Assembly: GCF_000327385.1 (NCBI RefSeq)
Contig: NW_008708986.1
Span: 6,133,736 to 6,197,735 of the forward strand
Direction: 5' to 3'
DNA length: 64,000 nucleotides
Source of the DNA: Lottia gigantea
Taxonomy: Eukaryota; Mollusca; Gastropoda; Lottiidae
Shown here: positions 1 to 12,800 of the stretch, piece by piece
Layout: each line of letters opens with the position of its first letter
How positions within the stretch are numbered: position 1 is the first letter of the stretch
The notes under the pieces: generated by a model
What the model was told of the DNA's origin: nothing
The model's database searches: none
The model's input: only the letters and a program-made list of their open reading frames with translations
Program-made: the position numbers and the translations under genes

Positions 1-278
1 TCAAGATCAGAAACTATTTTTATATATTAATTTAATTTTCAAGTATCATTTTACAATGTTTCTATAATTTGTAAGTATGCTTCAGAGAAAGAATTGAAAG
101 ACACCCTGAAGTACAATATTTCAGATGTAGCAGCTAGAGATGGATATATTAATGAAAAGATAGGTCCAAAGACAAAAAATATCTTGCATAATTTTGACTT
201 GGAAGATTCCAGCTTTTGCAAAGGAAATGTTTAGTAATGAGTTACAGGCTATACTTATTTACAATCTATAAGACTCTT

Positions 279-594
279 AAAGGGACAGATTCACCATCAG
301 TTTGAACAATTGTACCTATCTAAGCTAACCAAGAATAGTGTTCATAGCTTACCATTGAAATTTAAGCCTTTATATCTACGTTTGTCAAGAATTATCCGCT
401 TTTGAAAGTTTAAATTACAACTTGCCTTTTCATGAGACTCTTCCATACATAGAAAAGGCTGTTGTTCCTAGTTATAAGTATTTTTTAATGAAATATGCAA
501 TATACGTGCAGTTTAAGTACTTTTTTACACCTTGTACTAATATTTAAGACCCAAATCAACCCTTGAAATGCCAAACCATGGCCTTTCATATAAT
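279..594. mobile_element. MITE-like family B copy (AAAGGGACAG end)
   Basis: Begins AAAGGGACAGATTCACCATC and carries the internal blocks AAGAATTATCCG and AAGACCCAAATCAAC shared with copies at 60119, 50818 and 53108. The right terminus is eroded. Confidence 0.6.
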
Positions 595-1084
595 GTAGCA
601 ATAGTAGTTTATGAGATTTTGGAAGTACAGAAACCAGAAATCTAAATTTAGAGCATCATTAAGTCAAGTTTGATCAGTGACGAATAGAAATCAAGTGTTG
701 AAGTAAAATTAATTTGGAAGTTGGTCAAATTTACACACTACTTGTTGAGACTGACTATCAGCGTTGAAATCAACTAGCATTCTCAATCTTCTTGTATTCG
801 GAAGTCATTGATTATTGCTAACAGTATTGTTAACAATTTGAAGCATCACTGCTTGAGTTAAAGGTGCTATATAACTTAAAGTAAGGCTTTATAACATGTT
901 TTGATTGTTAAAAATTAACAAGATATTCAGAGAATATCTTAAGAATACTAGAAAATATCAGTAATAATATAATTAAGAATACCAAAGATCATCAATAGGA
1001 TAATATCAGAAATATCATTGATAAGAATAATACTATCAATTATAAAATCAGTATAAGAATATGAGTAAGAAAATTAGTATGATG

Positions 1085-1945
1085 ATAAGTAAGAATATCA
1101 GAAAGAATATCAGCAAGAATACCAGAAAGAATGTCAGTAAGAACATAAGAATATCAGTAAGAACATAAAAATATCAGTAAGAACATAAGAATATCAGTAA
1201 GAACATTAAAATATCAGTAAGAATATAAGAATATCAGTAAGAACATGAGAATATCAGTAAGAACATGAGAATATCAGTTCTCGTCAGTAAGAACATGAGA
1301 ATATCAGTAAGAACATGAGAATATCAGTAAGAACATAATATCAGTAAGAATATCAGTATGATGATCAGTAAGAATATCAGTAAGAACATGAGAATATCAG
1401 TAAGAACATAAGAATATCAGTAAGAACATAAAAATATCAGTAAGAACATAAGAATATTAGTAAGAACATAAGAATATCAGTAAGAACATAGAAATATCAG
1501 TAAGAACATAAGAATATTAGTAAGAACATAAGAATATCAGTAAGAACATAAGAATATCAGTAAGAACATTAAAATATCAGTAAGAATATAAGAATATCAG
1601 TAAGAACATGAGAATATCAGTAAGAACATGAGAATATCAGTAAGAACATAAGAATATCAGTAAGAACATAATATCATTAAGAATATCAGTATGATGATCA
1701 GTAAGAATATCAGTAAGAATATCAGCAAGAACATGAGAATATCAGTAAGAACATAAGAATATCAGTAAGAACATAATATCAGTAAGAATATCAGTATGAT
1801 GATCAGTAAGAATATCAGCAAGATCAATTTAGTAAGGATATCAGTAAGAATATCAGTAAGATCAATTTAGTAAGAATATCAGTAAGAATATCAGTAAGAT
1901 CAATTTAGTAAGATATCAGTAAGATGATCTCTTAGAATACCAGGA
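1085..1945. repeat. Tandem array, ~20-bp unit
   Basis: Consensus TCAGTAAGAACATAAGAATA, roughly 40 imperfect copies, with occasional variant units (ATCAGTATGATG, ATCAATTTAG) recurring as higher-order blocks. Looser ATATCAG-rich sequence begins near 905. Confidence 0.9.
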
Positions 1946-3584
1946 AATATTATAAGAATAGCATAAAATATTCATTTACTCATTGTGCAAACAATTTCAT
2001 AGAAGTCACAATGTTTCGCTTGTCTACCCTTCAATATGATTAAGATTACATTACATCCAAGATGTATGCGTCATCATTCTCTTTAAGTTATTGAACAAGC
2101 GTAATAAAATGTAGATTTCTATAAAGAATTGAGTAATGGTACTATAAAACAAGACATAATTGAATTTAACTCCTTGGATCTGTTCAGTTTCTGATATTCC
2201 CTCAAGCTATAGATAATCTGGTTACATTAAGACAATATCTTGACAATGTCATTATTGAAAACTTGATCAGGAAACACTTTCTTTGACAGTAGGGAAGTCT
2301 TTATTATCTTCTTTCTGTTTTCTTATTTTACAGCTGCCTTGGGTCAGATTCACCTGTTGTAGAATTATTATTTAGAAATTCCTGTATTTAGTTCTGGATA
2401 AATTTATTACAGGAATTTAAAACTTAAATGGTTATTGTTTGAGTTTAAAATCAGTTTTTGCATAATACTGATTAACAGTTAAAAGCCTATGGTTATTATG
2501 ATTATGACATCACTATTGCAAAAAAACATCATGTTTGATTAGTTAAAAGTATTATTTAGGGCTACCACATATTACATGTAAATCTCAATTTCAACATTTG
2601 TCCCTCCATTAAATCAGCCTGCCCCCTCTTTGTAAGCCCCTGTCTCAGTGATATTGATCAAGAATTGAGTGTAGTAATCTCCAGGAAAAAAATAAACAAT
2701 AATTATCCATAGCTTTGTTGCGTGTCTAATGTAATAATTAAGTAGGAATGGTTTTCAGCCTTTCATAATAATGCTGATTTCTTTTTGATATTCCTATACC
2801 TTAATATATGATATCAACTTCTTTTTCTGTAGTGTCAGTTAAAAGAAATGAGAATAATCATTTTATCAAGTCAAATGAGATTTATATGTTAATTGGATGC
2901 AAATATTCAGGGTGTGTCTTTCTAGGATGAACTTAGATTCTATGGTCATTTTCTGTCTATTCATTAATTTCCCACCCTACATTTATAAACTTGTAAATAC
3001 AAAATCTGCATTTGTAATAATTCATTATAAATTGTAAGAAAACAGTGAACACATGCAGTGATAAATAAAAGAAATTCACACAAAGGAAAAAGTGAAACTC
3101 TGTAATGGCATTTTAATACATTTTGCTAACAGACAGAAAGTAAGCTGTGGGAATTCTAGTGATTATCATGAGAGGCCACAAAATTACATATTCTAATTAA
3201 ACTTTTGTTTATTTTTAAAAAATTGATACAATGTTTTTTTGTAATGTATCTCCCACAGCACAGAAGCCATGAATATCTGTTTTTCCAGTTCTTTTTGTCT
3301 AGGAAGTGTTTCGCTGTCATGGTTCCCCAAAGTTTTGGGAAGGAATCATCTCACTTCAACAAATTCCCCAAATATAGTCAATCTATCCTCTTAAGCCCAG
3401 TTGCTTAACAGTTGCAGAAAAGTTTGAAGTAAAACTCATTGTCATTAGTATTTCAAATGGAGATAAAACTTCACTGCACTGAAAATAAAAAAATACAGAA
3501 CTACTGATGCGTACAATGGATAAATTAAAAAAATTTTTCTAATATTTGATAATTATGTAATTTTTTGGTTTATTCTCGTTTCAG

Positions 3585-3899
3585 ATTACAATTTCTGATA
3601 ATGGCCGACCCAATTTACAATCCACAACTCGAGTTATTGTTAAAGTTACTGATGTCAACGATAATAAACCAAGGTTTTTAACATTCTTTAAAGATGCCTA
3701 TGTTCGTATCCTGGAGACATCAAACAGCAATTCCAGACCAATTTACAGAGTTGTGGCTTTTGATAAAGACGATGGTCCGAATTCATTTATTACCTATTCC
3801 ATAGTGAAACCCAATAATTCACCATTTAGTGTTGATAGCAGTACTGGTAATATATATGCTATTAGTAGTCTGGATCCACGCAGAGATTATGTTTTGCAG
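3585..3899 (+). CDS. FAT1-like: FAT-like exon 1 of window: end of a cadherin repeat and start of W1
   Basis: Acceptor TTTCAG and donor GTTTGT flank 315 nt in phase 0-0. The exon opens inside a repeat (ITISDNGRPN), closes it with the calcium-binding linker VTDVNDNKPRF, then begins W1 (VVAFDKDDGPNSF, VDSSTGNIY). The donor +3 base is T, so it is slightly weak. The preceding exon is not in the window. Confidence 0.9.
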
Positions 3900-6800
3900 G
3901 TTTGTACTTAATTTGTATGAATTACCTGAATTTGGCAATATTGGCTTTTCTGAGACTGGGAGCTATTGTGGCTATATGAGTTAGACTTGCTTGGCATGAG
4001 TTGAGATGATACCTTCAGATTTTCCTACCGCGGTTCCCACTTTCCAACTGATGGGTCAATGATATGCTACATTAGCTGAACAACAAGATTTTTATGCATT
4101 TGTTTTTTTTTCAAATGATACAAAAAAAGCAAAACGAATATTTTCTGAAACTAATATATACATTGAAATTAATGGGAAACCAAGGATTGTTCATCTGTAG
4201 AGTAAAATAAACAGTTAGAATTAACGAGACCAATATATCTTTCACAGAAGCTCTTCAATATACCACACTGTTAAAGCATTAAATCTTACAGTTACGTTAT
4301 TGGTTGTTTATGTGCAATTTGTAAATATTGAAGAAGTCAATTACTATAGTAATATATTATTATTATTCAAGCTATTAGCAATACACAGTTGGAACCAGGG
4401 TGTTGTATACATATCTTAAAATGTATTGTTATTATAAAAACTAATAGATTAATTAAGTGGGGTGTTATATATGATTAAGAAAATATTGTTATTTACTATT
4501 GACTGATACAATCTGAATAAGATTTCTTGCACATTCCAAGGGGAACCACTGTGGATCAGTGAGTTTGATACTTGTTTGTGATGCAGGTAGTGGGGGTGAC
4601 GGACATGGAAAAATGGTTGCTCAGATCGATGTTCCTGTGTATTACTGTTGTGTTCGTTGAATATACTTCATCATTTGGAAATCAAAGAAAAAGGGGATCT
4701 GGGATAATGCCGCAACTCTGGCAAAATGTCCCTCATTGCATACTGCATCACATTTACTATTTTCATTAGCCCATTTGGGTTCATAAAAATAGGACATAAA
4801 CTCCAGCTCATTTCGTATAAGCCTAAGTCCCAAAGATGTGCTTTCGTAACATTAATTAATCAAAAAGGTTACAACCTAAAATTTCTAAGATGCCCTCTGC
4901 CTGTGCTTTAGTATCTTTGTCAAAAGTTACAACTTTTACTCTTTAAGATTTACATGTTACAACTAGACTTGCATTATTTATAACCTACTATCATTTTCCA
5001 AGTTCAACAAGATCATTCAACCATCTTACTCTCTTTGATCACAATTTAGAAAAACAAACCTGTACAAGTAATGATTGTCTTTTTTTCAATGTAAACGACA
5101 TTGTTCATCTTAATTAATCATACCCAACATGACTTAACATAAGTAAGAGTAGCTAACATGTTGTTTTTGTGCCTTAAAGAATTTTTACATCAGTTTATCG
5201 ACTGTTCGACAAAAACTGCTCTGTGAGTTTACAACTTGCTCGCTAACCTGAAGGTCCAGGCTTCAATTCTGTATAGGTCAAGATAATACCTTAGGATTTT
5301 TTTCTACCTGGTTTCCCCCTGTCAGTGGTACAGTTTGGAAGTACTGACATAAAAAAAGTGGCAAATGTGCTAAATAGTGACAACGTTGGTTATAATTTTT
5401 AAAATTACCATATCTAATAAATGAATCACGATTCTTATGGCAATAAATCAATTTAATTTTGAGGTAGTTGAAGAAGTTGATGTTAGAGAGATTTGAAAAG
5501 TTATGAATATTGTAAGAAGTAGACTGCACTTTTTATTGTCCCTATGTCTTTGTTAAACTAAATTAGTATCTTATTTTTCCATAAGTTAAAATTCCGAATC
5601 TGAAAATATAAGAAGAATAATGGTTCCAACAGGAACCAGGTTAGGTCTACTGATCATGAATAATTTGAAATATTGAAATTATAAAGTTGAATACCTCCAA
5701 AATTACACATATTTAATTTTCTAAATTTCAGGTTAGAGCTACTGATCATGGTTCACCACCAAGAAAATCTCAAACTAAGATTAGATTTTCAGTTTTAAAA
5801 CGTCCCAGATCATCTCAACATGCTCCTTATTTTGATGCTAAGAACTATTCAGCTATAATAACAGAGAATGATGTTGTGGGAGAATACATCATTATGGATG
5901 TTACTGCTACTGATGATAATGATGATATATGGTACTTTATTGATGGTAAGTGATATGATGTTACCATATTTAACTATTTGAACCAGTGCTGGCACGATAT
6001 GTCGGTTTCAATACAACGATATGAGTATTGTATCGCGACATCATGTATCGATACTTGGCGATACCTTTTATTCCATAAAAAAAGGTGTTTTATAATATAA
6101 CAATTTTTTTCACTGAAATAGAAACTTTTTATAAGACAGTGGACGTTAATCACTTCTATCAACTATATTACCAAATATCACAGTTATAAATTAATAAATA
6201 TAGAAACTTTTAATAAGACAGTGGACACTAACCACTTCTATCAACTATATTACCAAATATCACAGTTATAAAGTTATGAATTAATATATATAGAAACTTT
6301 TAATAAGACAGTGGACGCTAACCACTTCTATCAACTATATTACCAAATATCACAGTTATAAATTTATGAATTAATATATATAGAAACTTTTTATAAGACA
6401 GTGGACGTTAATCACTTCTATCAACTATATTACCAAATATCACAGTTATAAAGTTATGAATTAATATATATAGAAACTTTTAATAAGACAGTGGACGCTA
6501 ACCACTTCTATCAACTATATTACCAAATATCACAGTTATAAAGTTATGAATTAATATATATAGAAACTTTTAATAAGACAGTGGACACTAACCACTTCTA
6601 TCAACTATATTACCAAATATCACAGTTATAAAGTTATGAATTAATATATATAGAAACTTTTAATAAGACAGTGGACTCTAACCACTTCTATCAACTATAT
6701 TACCAAATATCACAGTTATAAAGTTATGAATTAATATATATAGAAACTTTTAATAAGACAGTGGACACTAACCACTTCTATCAACTATATTACCAAATAT

Positions 6801-9800
6801 CACAGTTATAAAGTTATGAATTAATATATATAGAAACTTTTTATAAGACAGTGGACGTTAAATCACTTCTATCAACTATATTACCAAATATCACAGTTAT
6901 GAATTAATATATATAGAAACTTTTAATAAGACAGTGGACGCTAACCACTTCTATCAACTATATTACCAAATATCACAGTTATGAATTAATATATATAGAA
7001 ACTTTTAATAAGACAGTGGACGCTAACCACTTCTATCAACTATATTACCAAATATCACAGTTATAAAGTTATGAATTAATATATATAGAAACTTTTAATA
7101 AGACAGTGGACACTAACCACTTCTATCAACTATATTACCAAATATCACAGTTATAAAGTTATGAATTAATATATATAGAAACTTTTAATAAGACAGTGGA
7201 CGCTAACCACTTTTATCAACTATATTACCAAATATCACAGTTATAAAGTTATGAATTAATATATATAGAAACTTTTAATAAGACAGTGGACTCTAACCAC
7301 TTCTATCAATTATATTACCAAATATCACAGTTATAAAGTTATGAATTAATATATATAGAAACTTTTAATAAGACAGTGGACGCTAACCACTTCTATCAAC
7401 TATATTACCAAATATCACAGTTATAAAGTTATGAATTAATATATATAGAAACTTTTAATAAGACAGTGGACTCTAACCACTTCTATCAACTATATTACCA
7501 AATATCACAGTTATAAAGTTATGAATTAATATATATAGAAACTTTTAATAAGACAGTGGACTCTAACCACTTCTATCAACTATATTACCAAATATCACAG
7601 TTATAAAGTTATGAATTAATGTATATAGAAACTTTTAATAAGACAGTGGACGCTAACCACTTCTATCAACTATATTACCAAATATCACAGTTATAAAGTT
7701 ATGAATTAATATATATAGAAACTTTTAATAAGACAGTGGACTCTAACCACTTCTATCAACTATATTACCAAATATCACAGTTATAAATAACTAGGTAGAG
7801 CAGCTGTGTTGAAAGTGTTAATGCTGGATTGGAGCAAAGTTTTAACATTGTCAATCTCAGCTATAACCAATGACATCAGGATAATGATAATATTTGCAAC
7901 TGGAAATGTCAACATGTCCTGAAAGTTAAAATAGTGTAATAAGGGTAGAATTTGGGAAATTGATGGAAAAGTGTACATCAGATTTCAATTCTGTAAAGAG
8001 ATACAGATAGCTGATTAGAGAGCTCTATAAAAAATATAACTGATTGTACTTAGATTCTTATTTATTTGCCATTTATATATATATTGGGTACATATAACTA
8101 GCATAATGATTTCAAGATATGTTGTGCAAATGTTTAAACTTTCTATCAGATGCAATTTGGCATATGTCAAGATTTTTGTAGCAATAAAATAACATGATGA
8201 GTCTATTCCATGTTAGTTTTGGAGGAGATGACTTGTATTTTTCAAGTGTTAACCATATCATATAGTTAACCTTTTTTATATCACAAATGGTGGAATTTTG
8301 TTTTTGCAGGTGGAAATGAAAACCACACGTTTGCTATTTTGCCTTCGACTGGTAGTTTATTGTTGGCTCGTAAAGTCGACCGAGAAAAACAAGCTTCTTA
8401 CGATCTTGGAGTTTGTGCAACTGATGGCATTCATACCAATTGTACTTGGGTAATTCATCTATTTTATTCATTCTTTCAAAGATATATTCTGTCACTCTTT
8501 CTATATCATACAGCCATGGGAAAATAATTTTCTTGTAATTTTTTCAGTAGCTTTTTTGTGAAAAAGAAGTTTTTTAAAATTAAATTCACTTTGATATTTT
8601 TAAAGTCTTATCAGATTGAGGAAATACATTAAATATGATAGTTTTGGCAAAAAAGTAAAACATAATAATGTTAGGTCAAAAATCATTGATAAGAATTTCA
8701 GAGGAGTAATAGTTTTCTCTTCATTTATTATGAAAATAAACAGAAAACATTATCAGAAATCTTAAAATAACTCTCAAAGAGTTGAATTAAATTTGAGTGG
8801 CTTTATGACAATTTTTATGTCAGTTTGTTTTCCTAGATTTCATATTTCATTTTGTTCATTTGTATGCGGTTTAATTCATATTATTGAATGTTTAGGCCTA
8901 CGCATCAAATTGAAAAAATTTAAATTTGCAGTGATGAATATTAAAGGCTCAACCCCACATGTATAATCAAACATGGTTATGCCATATAAGAATTGTTAAT
9001 GGTTTATAATTTGCTCATAATTTGTCTACAAGTGGCAAGTATATTCATTTGTAATAATTCCTAATTGTTCAAAACATTAATAAATGCAGAAATCACACAA
9101 AAACATACATGTCCTTGGCTAGGAAAAATGAAAAAAATGGCAGAAATATAACAAAAGTAACAGTTTTATAAAAAATTTGAGATATTAAAATTTTCATTGA
9201 TTTCATTTTGTTTTTTCAACTGAATAAAATATATTTGTTCCATATAGAAATTTGTGGACTCTCCTCCTTTAAATAAAGATTTTTGTTTTGGGTGTGACTG
9301 TACTTTAAATTATACACCTTTATGATTTAAAAACAAGTGCATACAGTATTCAAGTATGATAGAAATTTCAAGGACATAATTAAAAGACATTTTTATGATC
9401 TGCCACATGTCAGTCTATAGATTTCAAACTGAATGTAATGTTAGGAGCATATTTATTGCTATACATAGTAAAAATACTTTAAATACTATTTATTTAACAA
9501 TTAAACTCTAGACTAAATAATTTCTCATTGCCATGGAAACTACTAAATCATTTTAAATTTTCTAATATTTTCAAATGTAGTGAAATATATGAAAACTATT
9601 TTTAGGTGTATTTTTTATATTTTATTTTGATGAATGCTAATTTTATCATCATTCATAAATAAGCCATTATAATAACTATTCGATGCAGGATATTTAACCT
9701 TGAACGACATTTAAATAATGGAAGACATAAGGATTATTAATCCTGAGTTTTATTGTGTACAATGTTTCAATGTTTCCATGTACATACTGGAGATGACATT

Positions 9801-12800
9801 TTAAAATTGTTGAAACGGTTGTGTACAATAAAAATCTGGAGTAGTACATCAAAAAATTGTGTTTTGTTATTCAATGTGTAGAATCTTTTATTCATAATCT
9901 GTAGTAAGGAATCGGAGCACTTTAGAAAGCATGTTGGTCTAAACGCATATTTTACATTAGGTATCTGTGAAAAGTAATAGATCTATAGTATTAACACTTG
10001 AGTAGCCATGGGAATTCTCAGTAGAGCCAAAGATTCATGATGCTAAGACTAGTATAATCTGTAGAAGAACTGTGAATTATAGACAGATATCTCAGGGGGG
10101 TTGAAGAATAAATGACACTTAATAAGAGTTTGTCTGTTGTATCACTCTAGTTCACACCAAGCCACTCTATACTTATCTCAACTTTCAAACATTGCTATAG
10201 ATATTGAACTATAATTTAACAGGGAGCTGATGACATATTTTAATAGTATTATCAAGTCAATGTCTTCTTACAGTCTTAATTATCCCCCAGGTTGTTTTCA
10301 GGGTTAATTTTGTACTATGAACTATAATCTCATGCTGTTTTGATTATTTGATAAATATAAAAATCCACACAAGCAAGACAATTCCTTTAATCAAAATCTG
10401 GTCCAAAGTAATGCTAGGATTGTTATAAGATCATTGTATATATCTGATCTTCATTCCTTTTACAGGATTAAAATTCTGATATCTACCATTGAAATAAGAA
10501 TAGATCTATTGGGGAGTTTTTTCAATCTAAATTTCAGATCTAGTAGTTCTATCTCTGAAACTTGCCGTTCATGATCTGCAAAAATTGCTATCTATTACAA
10601 TTCTAGTCAAATAAGATATTCAAAGTCAAAGTCTGTGACATTGTTAAAGGAAAAATGATTGTAAGAAGAAATTAGATAAGGCTTATTGATATAGAGAGGA
10701 AAAACCTGTCAAAATATAATGATTTAGATCAGTTTGCAAAACATTTCTGTGAAAATATTCAAGGATATTGTTGCGACTTTCTTATTTGAGTTGGCCAGTA
10801 ATTCATAGGTACCAAAACTTTTAAAAGATACTTACCACTAACTTTCTAACAACATCCCAATCTAGGTATAGTTATGTTCTTAATTACACAACAGGCATCT
10901 AACAATAAGCTTAATGAGATAATGGTGTTTAAAAAACCAAAAAAATTCTAACAAATTTTCTTAGAATGTAGCCAAATTCTGGGTTAATTTGTTGAAAGAT
11001 GAATGAGATAGCAGAAATACTCTGATAATTACTAAACACTAACATTGTTGTTTTGGTATTATTTTTAGGTCCATATTAGAGTGATTGATATTAATGATAA
11101 TGAACCAGAACCACTAAAATTATTGTTTTAGTGTTATTTTACTTAGTACTTACATTATTGTTTTGGTATTATTTTACTCACCACTAACATTATTGTTTTG
11201 GTATTATTTTACTCACCACTAACATTCTTGTTTTGGTATTATTTTACTCACCACTAACATTATTGTTTTGATATTATTTACAACCACTAAAAGTACTGTT
11301 TTGGTATTATTTATAACCACTAACATTATTGTTTTGGAATTATTTACAACCACTAACATTCCTGTTTTGGTATTATTTTACAACCACTAACATTATTGTT
11401 TTGGTATTATTTACAACCACTAACGTTATTGTTTTTGAATTATTTTTAGGTCCATATAAGAGTAATTGATATCAATGATAATGAACCAGTCTTCTCTCAA
11501 GATACCTATATAGCTGAAATATCAGAGAATGCTGATATTGGGCAGTCTGTCGTCCAGTTGTCAGCTACTGATGCCGATGAAGATAATCGTGTATTTTTTA
11601 CCATCAGATCATCGGTCAATCTGGTCAGTCAGAAATTGTTCGAAATAGATGAAAGACAAGGTAAGTGTTTATTTTTTTAAATTGGCCGGAAATTTTGACG
11701 TCCCGATTAGAAGATTTATTTCAAATGATATTGATATGTGTTAAAATAACATGAAGTATTAGTCTTAAATACATTATAATAACGTAGTTCCGTGTTTGAA
11801 GATAACAATCTATGTTATTCTTTGTAATTAGAGAGTTTAAGGCAGGTCTTCTTCTAGTTCTGGCCACATGTTTTAAACATTCTAGGTTAAAAGATTTGAA
11901 GGATTAGAATGAATTACCCAGTTTGACGTACTCAATCTTAAGATCATTTCTTTCTATTAATGGGAATTTCAAAAAACATATATTAGCCTATGTACATGAT
12001 TGACATTTATTACGTCCAAAAAAATACTGAGCATGTTACAAAATTGCATTTTTCTTGGCTGTAAAACTTTGCTTCATATCTTGGTTCAATTTACCAACAT
12101 TTAAACACTGATTGTCGAATCATATATGCTGTATTTCTTAAAGTATATGACTTTAACCTTAATAGTGACTTGCCCTTGACATAAGGTAAGGGCTTATTAG
12201 AGTGGTCACTAATTTTGATTCAGTTCAGTACATGAAAAATTGTCTTGGTACCTTTGATAATCATATATCTTTTTGTACCTCGAAACATTCATAATAATTT
12301 AGTTTCTTAGAAAAAATTCCATCTTTAACCTTGAGATGAGATTAACATGATTGACCTGGACAAGTTGATTTGTTGATATTAATTACATGTTTTTCTGTAA
12401 ACCTGGAAGGAAACCTGGTAATTATAGTGTAATGAAACCAGATAATATTCTAATTAATTGAAGATAATTGATGCTTATCTTTTGATACTTCTGACAAAAA
12501 CATCTTTTTCTCATGTTTTATATAAGACAAATCTCTGATTATCATCTCTTTTTCTTGTAACCTATTAATTAACGGTAAATTACTGTCTTAACTTCAGTTA
12601 AAGGTCACCTATCAGATACATGTTCTACCTAAGTATCTCAACCAATATAAAATAATATTTAAAATAGTTTAGTTGTAGTTCAATTTACATTTTTGAAAGA
12701 ATTGAATTTGTTTTGGAATTACAACAATTATTCAAGATCTTGGGCACAGCTTGATTAGTTTATGGCAGTAAGTCAGTATTTTTTCGGTAGTTAAAAGACC

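Larger units (their letters stand above)
1..3584. other. Intron of the FAT-like gene (5' end outside window)
   Basis: No coding exon recognised. Holds a diverged copy of the AAAGGGACAG repeat family (279-594) and a 20-nt tandem array (about 1085-1945). The remainder is AT-rich unique-looking sequence. Short open frames here have no cadherin or other recognisable motif. Confidence 0.6.
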
